This document shows positions 20,351 to 27,639 of a DNA stretch of 46,653 nt, piece after piece. Each line of letters starts with the position of its first letter. Position 1 is the stretch's first letter. The DNA lies in the NCBI GenBank assembly GCA_949451605.1, contig CASTSB010000002.1, positions 1-46,653 on the forward strand. The letters run 5' to 3'. This DNA comes from an uncultured Bacilli bacterium. GTDB lineage: Bacteria > Bacillota_I > Bacilli_A > RF39 > UBA660. Below the pieces are notes generated by a model. It ran no database searches, had not been told where the DNA came from, and saw only the letters and a list, made by a program, of their open reading frames with translations. The position numbers and the translations under genes were made by a program.

Positions 20351-21664
20351 CTAACTGTATTTCAATAGTATATCATAATTATCATTCTTATTTTTGTCAA
20401 ATATTGATTTTTTTATTCCAGGAATCCAAACAATTTTACCTGAAGAATCAACAACAATAGGCCAAGAATCTCTTAAATCGACAGGAACTTTACTATTTAT
20501 AAAAATATCCTTTATTTTCTTAGACCCATTCATATTTTTTACTTTCATTTTATCTCCAATTTTTCTACTTCTTACTATCAAAGGTAAAACGACTTCTTCA
20601 CTAGATAATCTGCAAATATAATTACTATTTGAGCTTTCTTCAGTTACACTTTCTATAATATGATTATTAGGTAATAATACATAATTATCAAATTCAACTT
20701 CATAACTACAAATTATATCAGAATTTCTAGATAATTCTAAAGTGTTATAACTTCTCTTTGCTTCAACAGAATTAGGAAGATTAATAGAAACATTAGATTT
20801 TTTTCCATTAACTATTTTCAATATCAAATCTATATGCCTATCATTTAATAAGATTAAATCATCCTCATAAAAAACATTAAGTATTTGATATAAAATTTCT
20901 TTTTGAATAAATAAATCTTCCTTTAAAAATTCATCTATCAAAATTTTATTATTTAGAACACATTGCTTGATTGCTTTTTCTTTTTCTTTTTCTATATAAG
21001 AATTAACTTCTTGAATGTTTTTACTAAATTTCAAAAACTTATTATGTACATTAGCTTCTTCTGATTTTAAAAAAGGGATTACATACTTTCGATATCTGTT
21101 TCTTGTATATTTATCTTTATCATTAGATGCATCAATATAATATTTAATATTATTTTCAATATCATATTTTTCCAATTCAGCTTTTGTAAAATGAATTAAA
21201 GGTCGTACTATCTTATAATTTCCTTTATCTACTACTTCATGAAACCCACCATAACCTCTAAGGTTGGTTCCTCTTACTATTCTCATAAGCACAGTCTCAA
21301 TTAAATCATCACCATGATGAGCAGTCATCAAATAATTAGCATTATATTTATTAACTAATGATTCAAAAAAATTATATCTTATATTATGAGCCTCATTATG
21401 AAAATTATCATCTCCATAAGATTCAATAGTCATAGTTTCAAAAACCAGATTATTTTTTAAACAATAATCTCTCATATATATAGCTTCATCATAACTTTCA
21501 ACTCTAACATTATGATTTACATGTGCAACTATTAAAAATAAATTATATTTATCTCTAACTTTTAATAACATATCAATTAACGCCATAGAATCAGGTCCAG
21601 TAGAACACCCTACAACAATAGTGTCTTTATTATTAAATTTAAATACTTCTTCAATTTTAATCAT
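20351..21664 (-). CDS. tilS: tRNA(Ile)-lysidine synthase
   Basis: Converts C34 of tRNA-Ile(CAU) to lysidine. It is 437 aa, starting at the ATG at 21664, 5 nt after AGGAGG; the open frame extends 21 codons further but that stretch covers the divIC terminator. The PP-loop is CSTGPDSMALID (usual SGGxDS, here the second residue is Thr). HHGDDLIETVLMRI, RNRYRKYVIPFL and the C-terminal domain around SRKIGDKMKV are all typical. The order divIC-tilS-ftsH matches Bacillus except that hprT between tilS and ftsH is absent. Confidence 0.94.
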   Translation of the reverse strand: MIKIEEVFKFNNKDTIVVGCSTGPDSMALIDMLLKVRDKYNLFLIVAHVNHNVRVESYDEAIYMRDYCLKNNLVFETMTIESYGDDNFHNEAHNIRYNFFESLVNKYNANYLMTAHHGDDLIETVLMRIVRGTNLRGYGGFHEVVDKGNYKIVRPLIHFTKAELEKYDIENNIKYYIDASNDKDKYTRNRYRKYVIPFLKSEEANVHNKFLKFSKNIQEVNSYIEKEKEKAIKQCVLNNKILIDEFLKEDLFIQKEILYQILNVFYEDDLILLNDRHIDLILKIVNGKKSNVSINLPNSVEAKRSYNTLELSRNSDIICSYEVEFDNYVLLPNNHIIESVTEESSNSNYICRLSSEEVVLPLIVRSRKIGDKMKVKNMNGSKKIKDIFINSKVPVDLRDSWPIVVDSSGKIVWIPGIKKSIFDKNKNDNYDILLKYS

Positions 21665-21685
21665 AGTACCTCCTATGCCAAGATT

Positions 21686-21694
21686 AGTATAACA
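21686..21694 (-). promoter_or_regulatory. Extended -10 promoter of tilS-ftsH
   Basis: Minus strand TGTTATACT (extended -10 with TATACT at 21691-21686), no good -35. It sits between the divIC terminator and the tilS ribosome site. Confidence 0.5.
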
Positions 21695-21703
21695 TATAGA
21701 AAG

Positions 21704-21730
21704 AAAAAAAGATGAAAAATTAATCATCTT
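21704..21730 (-). terminator. divIC terminator containing the stop codon
   Basis: Minus strand AAGATGA (21730-21724), loop with the TAA stop, TCATCTT (21715-21709), then a T-run. Confidence 0.65.
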
Positions 21731-22028
21731 CAGGAATTTTTATAATAAATTCTCCTTCTTTTGAATAAAAATACTTTTCTCTAGCATATCTGGCAATATA
21801 TTCTGAATCTTGTAATTTTTTTGCATCAAGCTCCAATTCTTTCTCTTTTTCTTGCAAAGATACTAATTCCTTTTCCAATGCCTGCTTTTCCTTATACTTA
21901 TCAAATATTTCAACCCAATATTTACCAACTGTTAAGGCAACAGTGATAATAACAGCAATAGAAGAAAGTCCAAATATTAAAAATCTCATTTTAGTTTTAT
22001 GATTACTCTGCTTTTTTCTATTTGCCAT
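21720..22028 (-). CDS. divIC: Septum formation initiator protein (DivIC/FtsB family)
   Basis: A 102-aa bitopic division protein, starting at ATG 22028 (8 nt after AGG). It has a basic cytoplasmic N-terminus, one membrane helix (about residues 13-32, MRFLIFGLSSIAVIITVALTV), then a coiled coil (KYKEKQALEKELVSLQEKEKE) and the family end YIARYAREKYFYSKEGEFII. DivIC/FtsB bridges the FtsL/FtsQ complex at the septum, implying walled division and not a wall-less mollicute. It follows yabP-yabQ as in B. subtilis. Confidence 0.9.
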   Translation of the reverse strand: MANRKKQSNHKTKMRFLIFGLSSIAVIITVALTVGKYWVEIFDKYKEKQALEKELVSLQEKEKELELDAKKLQDSEYIARYAREKYFYSKEGEFIIKIPEDD

Positions 22029-22098
22029 TTTATTCACCTACCATCTCAATTTTATTATAGATGATAGAAAAAAATCATTCAATATTTTTTATAAAAAG

Positions 22099-22365
22099 TT
22101 AATCCTTATTTACATATAAATAACACATATAAACACCTAAGAAAAAGTATAACAATATATAAATATGTAATGTCAAATTATTAAGAAAATATAAAATAAT
22201 AGCAAACAATAAGAAAAAAAGAAAATTAAAAACAAAATCAGAAAAAAATCTTTGATATATATTATTCTTTATTACGTTTTTTTTATATTTAAAGAACAGT
22301 AATAAATAAAAGACTCCAAACAAAAAAGAAATAAAAATTAATAATAGTTGAGTTTTTAAATCCAT
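22099..22365 (-). CDS. yabQ: YabQ-type spore cortex membrane protein
   Basis: An 88-aa very hydrophobic protein with three predicted membrane segments (about 5-23, 44-61, 66-83). It is much shorter than B. subtilis YabQ (about 210 aa) but it overlaps yabP by one base (TAATG) and precedes divIC, which is exactly the yabP-yabQ-divIC arrangement. In Bacillus YabQ is needed for spore cortex formation. The sequence alone is too hydrophobic for certain recognition; the call rests mainly on context. Confidence 0.65.
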   Translation of the reverse strand: MDLKTQLLLIFISFLFGVFYLLLFFKYKKNVIKNNIYQRFFSDFVFNFLFFLLFAIILYFLNNLTLHIYILLYFFLGVYMCYLYVNKD

Positions 22366-22658
22366 TATTTAAATAATCTATTAAATATACTATCTTCTTT
22401 TTCTTTTCTGCCTGCATCATCTGCATAATTAATACTAGAAACTGTACCTTTAATAGATACAACTCCTTGAATTGTATCCAACTTTAATAGTTCTAAACCA
22501 TCACCTTTGACAATCATATAGCCCATTAATGTTTCAATTATAAATTGCTTGTTATCAAAATTATCAATTTTTTTAACTCCTGAAATATTTAAATTCTTAC
22601 GTTCCAATAAATTCAAACTATGATTATAGCTACTTATCGTATTATCTTGTTTATCCAT
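22365..22658 (-). CDS. yabP: YabP-type sporulation protein
   Basis: A 97-aa protein of the YabP/YqfC family, mother-cell sporulation proteins of unknown biochemical role. It shows the family pattern HSLNLLERKNLNISGVKKI...FIIETLMGYMIVKGDGL and KLDTIQGVVSIKGTVSSINYAD. AGGAGG precedes the ATG. The upstream region contains minus-strand CATATAAT, which resembles a sigma-E -10 element, but I see no matching -35. Forms an overlapping pair with yabQ. Confidence 0.88.
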   Translation of the reverse strand: MDKQDNTISSYNHSLNLLERKNLNISGVKKIDNFDNKQFIIETLMGYMIVKGDGLELLKLDTIQGVVSIKGTVSSINYADDAGRKEKEDSIFNRLFK

Positions 22659-22712
22659 ATATTCCTCCTATAACTTCGATAAATTATATGATAAACAATG
22701 AGAAAAAAGAAC

Positions 22713-22735
22713 AAAAAAAAGATGCTTATGCATCT
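22713..22735 (-). terminator. spoVG terminator containing the stop codon
   Basis: Minus strand AGATGC-ATAA-GCATCT then T8; the spoVG stop TAA lies in the loop. Confidence 0.8.
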
Positions 22736-23010
22736 TCTTCAGTTGCTACCTCATCTGGAGCATTTTTATATGCTTCCAATATTGCCTCTTCAAACATAGA
22801 ACGAACTTCTGGATTAATTGGATGAGCAATATCTCTATATCCTCCAGTAGCAGTTTTACGACTAGGCATTGCTATAAATAAACCGTTGTCTCCTTCAATT
22901 ATACGAATATCATGTACAGCAAAACTTTCATCGATTAAAACTGAAGCGATTCCCTTCATACGAGAACCTTCTTTTTCAATCTTGTGTACATTAACAGATG
23001 TAATTTTCAT
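22726..23010 (-). CDS. spoVG: SpoVG regulator
   Basis: Small nucleic-acid-binding regulator widespread in Bacillota; in B. subtilis a SigH-dependent gene affecting septation and sporulation. It is 94 aa, the usual size. Conserved sequences include [49 protein letters not shown] and the variable acidic end. GGGAGG precedes the ATG. Monocistronic, with its own promoter and a stop-codon terminator. Confidence 0.97.
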   Translation of the reverse strand: MKITSVNVHKIEKEGSRMKGIASVLIDESFAVHDIRIIEGDNGLFIAMPSRKTATGGYRDIAHPINPEVRSMFEEAILEAYKNAPDEVATEEDA

Positions 23011-23051
23011 GTAAATATCCTCCCTCTAAAGTACGAGTACTTTATAACTCA

Positions 23052-23080
23052 ATTCTAATATAACTATTCCCAAAATGCAA
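23052..23080 (-). promoter_or_regulatory. spoVG promoter
   Basis: Minus-strand -35 TTGCAT (23080-23075), 17-nt spacer, -10 TAGAAT (23057-23052), a sigma-A-type match. A GGGAATA...GAATTGA pattern vaguely recalls SigH promoters, but the spacing is wrong. Confidence 0.55.
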
Positions 23081-23095
23081 CAATTTTTAATTGTT

Positions 23096-23326
23096 TTACA
23101 ATTTACAAATATCAAGATCTAAAATTTCTAAATTTTTAGTTAAAATATCACTATAAGAAAAAGATCTAACGCCAAAGTTTTCAACTGCAATTGTAAAAAT
23201 TGCTGAATACGTTCCATTAATAGTTCCTCTAAACTCTTCTATTTGATTTCTAGAACCATTAAATCTAAAAAAGCATTCTTTTCCAACACTATTTTCAATA
23301 CTAGCTTTGATTTTATCTAGCATCAT
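23096..23326 (-). CDS. veg: Veg family protein
   Basis: A 76-aa Veg protein, abundant in vegetative Bacillus cells and linked there to biofilm gene control. Conserved parts are KIKASIENSVGKECFFRFNG and GTINGTYSAIFTIAVE, then FSYSDILTKNLEI. It overlaps the end of yabG (the TGA of yabG lies inside the first codons), matching the yabG-veg neighbourhood in B. subtilis. Confidence 0.93.
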   Translation of the reverse strand: MMLDKIKASIENSVGKECFFRFNGSRNQIEEFRGTINGTYSAIFTIAVENFGVRSFSYSDILTKNLEILDLDICKL

Positions 23327-24114
23327 CTTGGATACCCCACATACATTGTTCCATTAGTTATTATTCCTCCTATACCATCACTACCAAACTTTGTTTTATT
23401 AATAAGATTAATTAAATCAATACTTTGATTTTTATCAGAAAAAGCTAAAGAAACTGCAATTATGGCGGGATCTAATGCATGAATGTTAATTCTTTTAGGA
23501 CTAGAAGCAAAATTAGCTCCAGCCTTAATTAAATCTTCATAATCTGATTGGCAAGCTCCAGCAACAATAATTAACTTATCTTGATTCTTTTCATACCTTC
23601 TCGATTCTTTAACAGCATCAATATAGTTATTTGAATTTTGATATGAATTATTCTCTCTTGATTTAGAATTATTATAATAAGCATCATGCCCAGTAAGAAC
23701 TAAAATATCTGGATGAAAACGCTCTAATAAACTATAAATTTGGGTTGACATTTCCGGCTCAGGAACATATATTCCATTAACCTTTACATTCATCTTTTCA
23801 TAAAAAGACATACATCTACTTAAATATTCTTCATCTCCATCAATATGCAATATTGTCCCCGGCAAATAAAAATATTGATCTCTATTTAAATCCAAATTTT
23901 GAACACTTTCATTAATAATTTCATTATCACTTATTTTAGGATTATGTGACATCATTAAATCGCTTATATTAGCATCTGCACACAACCTCATATTAATTCC
24001 TTTTAAATAGGCAATATCATCTTCTATATTAGTAATTCTAAAGACAACATCATTATCATGAGAGATTCTAGTAACATAATCACCAATTTTAAATTTCGTA
24101 TTAATCATCTCCAA
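23323..24114 (-). CDS. yabG: Sporulation-specific protease YabG
   Basis: A 263-aa YabG-family cysteine protease; in B. subtilis it processes coat proteins during spore maturation. Family sequences: FKIGDYVTRISHDNDVVFRI, GTILHIDGDEEYL, the conserved PDILVLTGHDAYY (His-Asp), and IVAGACQSDYEDLIKAGANFASSPKRINIHALDP with a likely catalytic Cys. It ends with TGA, showing that UGA is a stop. The exact start is uncertain, because the GGAG abuts the first ATG. Confidence 0.93.
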   Translation of the reverse strand: MEMINTKFKIGDYVTRISHDNDVVFRITNIEDDIAYLKGINMRLCADANISDLMMSHNPKISDNEIINESVQNLDLNRDQYFYLPGTILHIDGDEEYLSRCMSFYEKMNVKVNGIYVPEPEMSTQIYSLLERFHPDILVLTGHDAYYNNSKSRENNSYQNSNNYIDAVKESRRYEKNQDKLIIVAGACQSDYEDLIKAGANFASSPKRINIHALDPAIIAVSLAFSDKNQSIDLINLINKTKFGSDGIGGIITNGTMYVGYPR

Positions 24115-24144
24115 TAAATTTTATGCACGAAAAAAAAAAATATT

Positions 24145-24942
24145 CTATGAAATAGCATTTGCAATTTCAACAAATATTTCAACAGAAAGCTTCTCAGCTC
24201 TTACACTTAAATCATAACCAAATCTGCTTAACACTTCTTCAACAATTAATAAATTATAACCTTTTAAATTATTACGTAAAGTTTTTCTCTTAAACTGAAA
24301 ACTATCTCTTAATAACTTTTGAAAAATATCAAAGTTCTTTAACTCCTGTTTATTTTCTTTCTCCTTCAAAGAAATAATTACACTATCAACATTTGGCTCA
24401 GGAATGAATTGTTTTCTTGATACTAAAAATTCTTTTTTTACATCAAAAAAATAATTTAATAAAACTGTAATCGAACCATATTCTTTACTTCCAGGCAATG
24501 TTGAAAACCTATCCCCAACTTCTTTTTGAACCATCATAACTATTTTTTTAAATTTTAATTTTGAATCTATTAATTTCATTAATATAGGAGTAGTTATATA
24601 GTAAGGAACATTACTAACAAAATACAAATTAGAAAAATTATAATTTTCTATATCTTTAATTAAATTTGACTCCAAAAAATCTTGAAACAAAACATTTACA
24701 TTTTCACAATTTATAAGCCTTTTTGATAATTCATCTTTTAATTCATTATCGATCTCATAAGCCAATACATTAGTAGCAACTTTAGATAATTCTCTAGTCA
24801 TAATTGCCCCACCAGGACCAACCTCAATTACCAAAGAATCATTTATTATATCTGCACATCTAACTATCTTATTAACTATATTAACATCTTTCAAAAAGTT
24901 TTGACCATATCTTTTTTTAAAGTTAACTGTGTATTTTTCCAT
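24145..24942 (-). CDS. rsmA: 16S rRNA (adenine1518/1519-N6)-dimethyltransferase KsgA
   Basis: A 265-aa Erm/KsgA-fold methyltransferase that dimethylates two adenosines near the 3' end of 16S rRNA. Motifs: KKRYGQNFLKD at the N-terminus, motif I VIEVGPGGAIMTREL, the catalytic NVPYYITTPILMKL (about residues 112-125) and RKQFIPEPNVDSVII. It lies 30 nt before yabG, as in Bacillus (ksgA-yabG-veg). rnmV, usually upstream, is missing. Confidence 0.96.
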   Translation of the reverse strand: MEKYTVNFKKRYGQNFLKDVNIVNKIVRCADIINDSLVIEVGPGGAIMTRELSKVATNVLAYEIDNELKDELSKRLINCENVNVLFQDFLESNLIKDIENYNFSNLYFVSNVPYYITTPILMKLIDSKLKFKKIVMMVQKEVGDRFSTLPGSKEYGSITVLLNYFFDVKKEFLVSRKQFIPEPNVDSVIISLKEKENKQELKNFDIFQKLLRDSFQFKRKTLRNNLKGYNLLIVEEVLSRFGYDLSVRAEKLSVEIFVEIANAIS

Positions 24943-24972
24943 TTAATCACCACCAAAAATATAACATAAAAT

Positions 24973-25008
24973 AAAAAAAGAAAAAAGGTATAACTAACTA
25001 CTTTTTTC
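24973..25008 (-). terminator. Weak terminator containing the signal peptidase stop codon
   Basis: Minus strand GAAAAAAGTA (25008-24999) pairs with TACCTTTTTTC (24990-24980) with one bulge; the TAG stop is in the loop and T7 follows. Confidence 0.45.
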
Positions 25009-25596
25009 TTGCTTACTTTGTAAAAAACTATATCTATTTAGATATATTATTAATAAAACAGGAATAATTACAAATAAAGAAAAGCCAAATCCAGATTTTA
25101 TAAAATTTTGAAAATAACCAAATTTAGGAATTCTAAAAATAACTTTCCCATAAATAGAACTAACTGGTACAACAGAGGAATCTTCTAGATTGTTATTATC
25201 TCCTTTAGTTCTATATACTAATTGATTATTATTAATACGTTGAGTTCCAACTATTCTATGTGTAATGGTAATACCATTATATAAATCATCACTAGATCTA
25301 AAAGTAATTATATCTCCTATACCAAGTTTATCTTCATCTGTTCGTTTAACAACTACTGCATCATTAACTTTAATTGTAGGAACCATACTTTTTGTTACAA
25401 TTACATATCCTGCAAATAAAGGAATATAATCATTATCTTCTTTTGCATTAATTAATCTATCTCCAACTAGTAGAAAAGCTATTAATAAAAATAGTAAAAA
25501 TAGTATGGCAACAGCAATAAAAATAGATTTACCGATAAAATATAAAAAATACAAAATAGTATCAAGCTTTGTATATTTAGAATTCTGCACTTCCAT
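24994..25596 (-). CDS. SipW/ER-type signal peptidase I
   Basis: A 200-aa membrane serine protease of the S26B type, which uses a Ser-His dyad, unlike the bacterial Ser-Lys enzymes. The nucleophile is Ser70 in VTKSMVPTIKV and the His is in THRIVG (His113); GIGDIITFRSS and YRTKGDNN are the other conserved blocks. Membrane segments flank it (about 13-44 and 172-190). In B. subtilis SipW matures TasA and TapA, and here the gene follows two paralogous secreted proteins, its likely substrates or partners. It is not at this chromosomal place in Bacillus. It has its own extended -10 promoter. Confidence 0.88.
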   Translation of the reverse strand: MEVQNSKYTKLDTILYFLYFIGKSIFIAVAILFLLFLLIAFLLVGDRLINAKEDNDYIPLFAGYVIVTKSMVPTIKVNDAVVVKRTDEDKLGIGDIITFRSSDDLYNGITITHRIVGTQRINNNQLVYRTKGDNNNLEDSSVVPVSSIYGKVIFRIPKFGYFQNFIKSGFGFSLFVIIPVLLIIYLNRYSFLQSKQEKSS

Positions 25597-25613
25597 ATTA
25601 TCACCCTATTTTA

Positions 25614-25622
25614 ATTATAACA
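25614..25622 (-). promoter_or_regulatory. Extended -10 promoter of the signal peptidase gene
   Basis: Minus strand TGTTATAAT: TG plus consensus TATAAT at 25619-25614, between the upstream terminator and the GGGTG ribosome site. No clear -35. Confidence 0.5.
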
Positions 25623-25628
25623 TGAAAA

Positions 25629-25658
25629 AAATAAAAGAAAAGCATTAAGATGCTTTTC
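25629..25658 (-). terminator. Terminator with stop codon of the second secreted paralogue
   Basis: Minus strand GAAAAGCA-TCTTAA-TGCTTTTC followed by TTTTATTTTTTT. The TAA stop is the loop. Confidence 0.75.
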
Positions 25659-26247
25659 CTTTTACAACTATCTTCGCTTTATAATTATCTAATTCAGAAA
25701 GTTGCAACTGACTACTATCTGATACCCACATTCTCAAACGATAATTATTATTAGTTGACTTTGTACTTGTTTCTTTGTATAAAAGCATTGATCCTTTTGG
25801 AGAATCTAAAGAAGATTTTTCTTTTGACAATTTTATTATTGTAGGCTTTAACACTTCTTTAAAAGCTCCACTTTTTTGTTTTTCAAGATAAACTTTAACG
25901 ACACTATTATCTATTGTAGAAGATTTGTCAGGAATCAAGGCTATTTCATAATCTACTTTTTTTGCATCTTCTAACTTAACTGATACACTAAAATCAAAAT
26001 ACAAATTAGCTGCATCTAACTTTTTTCCAACAGCATCACTCATTGCTGTAACATTTGATATAGATAATCCACATTCATCATCTGTATAAGTTAATGAAAT
26101 ATTGCCACCTTCTAAAGTTTCTTTTTTTACTTTTTTAGGAGCATTTAAAAATATATAAATTGATAAAGCAATAGCAATAATTATTAAAATAGATAAAATT
26201 AAAACACTAACTACTACCTTTTTAGATACTTTCTCTTCACTTTTCAT
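25645..26247 (-). CDS. Membrane-anchored secreted protein, TasA/camelysin-like, paralogue 2
   Basis: About 200 aa with the start at ATG 26247 (MKSEEKVSKKVVV); the frame opens 24 codons earlier inside the preceding gene, but that part has no family character. One N-terminal membrane segment (about 12-33) is followed by an extracellular domain. The extracellular part ends YRLRMWVSDSSQLQLSEL...YKAKIVVKG, the pattern seen in many SipW-associated TasA/camelysin-type proteins (YxLRxWxxD then xKIxV). It is clearly paralogous to the gene one base upstream (PKG, LLYK, RLRMWVSD against PKG, LYYG, KLRVWFSD). No clear signal-peptidase cleavage motif is seen, so it may stay anchored. Function unknown. Confidence 0.65.
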   Translation of the reverse strand: MKSEEKVSKKVVVSVLILSILIIIAIALSIYIFLNAPKKVKKETLEGGNISLTYTDDECGLSISNVTAMSDAVGKKLDAANLYFDFSVSVKLEDAKKVDYEIALIPDKSSTIDNSVVKVYLEKQKSGAFKEVLKPTIIKLSKEKSSLDSPKGSMLLYKETSTKSTNNNYRLRMWVSDSSQLQLSELDNYKAKIVVKGKAS

Positions 26248-26248
26248 A

Positions 26249-26818
26249 TTAGCTATCAGCCTCCACAAATAACTTGATACTAAAATTTTTATCTTCCTGT
26301 TCAAGTTTATAAGAATCACTAAACCATACTCTTAATTTATATTTTTTAGCTTCATTAGGATTTATAGTTCCATAATATAATCTTTTACCTTTTGGATTTA
26401 AAGAAGAAACTCTTAAGTTATAAAAGGTTGGAACTGCAAAATCTTCATATCCAGAAACAGGATTATCATTTTCATCGGTTAAATAAACTTTAACATAATT
26501 CGGATGAATTATAACATTATCATCTTCTACTGCATAAATTTCATATTTAGACTTAACAGTAGATTTAGATACTACTTCAAACTCTAAATATCCTTGAAAC
26601 TTATCTTTTGATTTATCATAATATATAGCTTTTCCATGATCATCATCCATAGTAATTTTACTTTTGATAGAAATACTATTATTACTTCTACTCGACAAGC
26701 TAACATCTACTACTCTATTTTTATTTTTTATATAAAACGTTGTAAGTATTAATGACAAACACAAAATAAATAAAAATACAATTAGGAAAGATGAAGAATC
26801 TTTTATTCTACTATACAT
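26249..26818 (-). CDS. Membrane-anchored secreted protein, TasA/camelysin-like, paralogue 1
   Basis: 189 aa; ATG 7 nt after AGGTGG. A single N-terminal hydrophobic segment (about 10-29, SFLIVFLFILCLSLILTTF) is followed by an exported domain rich in beta-type sequence. That domain has YLEFEVVSKSTVKSKYEIY and ends KKYKLRVWFSDSYKLEQ...FSIKLFVEADS. It resembles its downstream neighbour along the whole exported part, so the pair arose by tandem duplication. The gene precedes the signal peptidase and follows tatD. It could be a surface or matrix component; this is inference from the TasA-SipW association. Confidence 0.65.
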   Translation of the reverse strand: MYSRIKDSSSFLIVFLFILCLSLILTTFYIKNKNRVVDVSLSSRSNNSISIKSKITMDDDHGKAIYYDKSKDKFQGYLEFEVVSKSTVKSKYEIYAVEDDNVIIHPNYVKVYLTDENDNPVSGYEDFAVPTFYNLRVSSLNPKGKRLYYGTINPNEAKKYKLRVWFSDSYKLEQEDKNFSIKLFVEADS

Positions 26819-26843
26819 GTAGCACCACCTTTGCTACCCCCAT

Positions 26844-26862
26844 ATTATAGTTACAGCGTAAC
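26844..26862 (-). promoter_or_regulatory. -10 element and dyad before the secreted paralogue pair
   Basis: Minus strand consensus TATAAT (26849-26844) immediately preceded by the inverted repeat GTTAC-GCT-GTAAC (26862-26850). The -35 is poor, so an activator or operator role for the dyad is possible. Confidence 0.4.
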
Positions 26863-26869
26863 ATAAAAA

Positions 26870-27625
26870 CTACTTTAAGTCAAATAGTTTAGTGGCGTTC
26901 GAGCTTGTCACTTCAGCAACTTTAGCAACATCAACATTAAGCGTTTTTGCTATTTTCTCAACAATGTATACTAGATATTTTGAACTATTTTGACTACCTC
27001 TAAAAGGTTCAGGAGCAAGATATGGACTATCAGTTTCTAATACTATATTTTCTAACCCTACTTCTTCAACTACTTTATATAAATTACTATTCTTAAAAGT
27101 AACTACTCCACCAATTCCTAATAAATATCCCATACTAACATACCTTTTAGCAGTTTCTATACTTCCACTAAAACAATGTATTATACCTCTAACTTTATAC
27201 TGCTTTAAAATATTTATTGTATCTTCAACAGCATCTCTTGAATGTATAACAACTGGAAAATTGTTTTCTTCAGCAAACTTTAGCTGTTTAGAAAATAATT
27301 CTATTTGCTTTTCTTTATCTTCTTTTCCATAATGATAATCTAAACCAATTTCACCAATTCCAACTACTTTATTAAACTCTTTAAACTTATCAAGCATATT
27401 TAATTCTTTTTCAGTGGTAATAGTAGCTTCAGATGGATGAAAACCAATAGTAACAAAAACATCATCATATTTAGAAGTAATATCAATTGACTCTAATATT
27501 GACTCAGCTGTACATCCAGATATTATAATTTTTGAAACATTATTACTTCTATTTTCTAAAATCACTTTGTTTATATCATCATAATCTTCTAAAGATAGAT
27601 GACAATGAGTATCAATAAACATCAT
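26870..27625 (-). CDS. tatD: TatD-family metal-dependent nuclease
   Basis: A 251-aa TIM-barrel hydrolase of the TatD DNase family. Metal ligands are visible as DTHCHL at the N-terminus, GEIGLDYHYG (Glu and His), PVVIHSRDA, IHCFSG and the late ETDSPYLAP. AGGAG precedes tandem ATG codons. It follows metG by 14 nt as in Bacillus (metS-tatD), probably in one transcript under the T-box. Precise substrate unknown. Confidence 0.93.
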   Translation of the reverse strand: MMFIDTHCHLSLEDYDDINKVILENRSNNVSKIIISGCTAESILESIDITSKYDDVFVTIGFHPSEATITTEKELNMLDKFKEFNKVVGIGEIGLDYHYGKEDKEKQIELFSKQLKFAEENNFPVVIHSRDAVEDTINILKQYKVRGIIHCFSGSIETAKRYVSMGYLLGIGGVVTFKNSNLYKVVEEVGLENIVLETDSPYLAPEPFRGSQNSSKYLVYIVEKIAKTLNVDVAKVAEVTSSNATKLFDLK

Positions 27626-27639
27626 TAATATCTCCTATT

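Noticed and set aside
21665-21727. N-terminal extension of the TilS frame
   Set aside because: It covers the divIC terminator and the tilS ribosome site; AGGAGG fits ATG 21664.
22018-22037. Near-identical start regions of divIC and the kinase-like gene (both MANRK with AGGTGAATA upstream)
   Set aside because: The likeness ends after about five codons and looks like chance use of a common initiation context; the proteins are otherwise unrelated.
23052-23080. SigH promoter for spoVG
   Set aside because: GGGAATA and GAATTGA are present, but their spacing is about 9 nt against about 14 in B. subtilis; a sigma-A match fits better.
26248-26319. 72-nt overlap between the two secreted paralogues
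   Set aside because: The longer start of the second gene lacks family character; the ATG at 26247 leaves a one-base gap.
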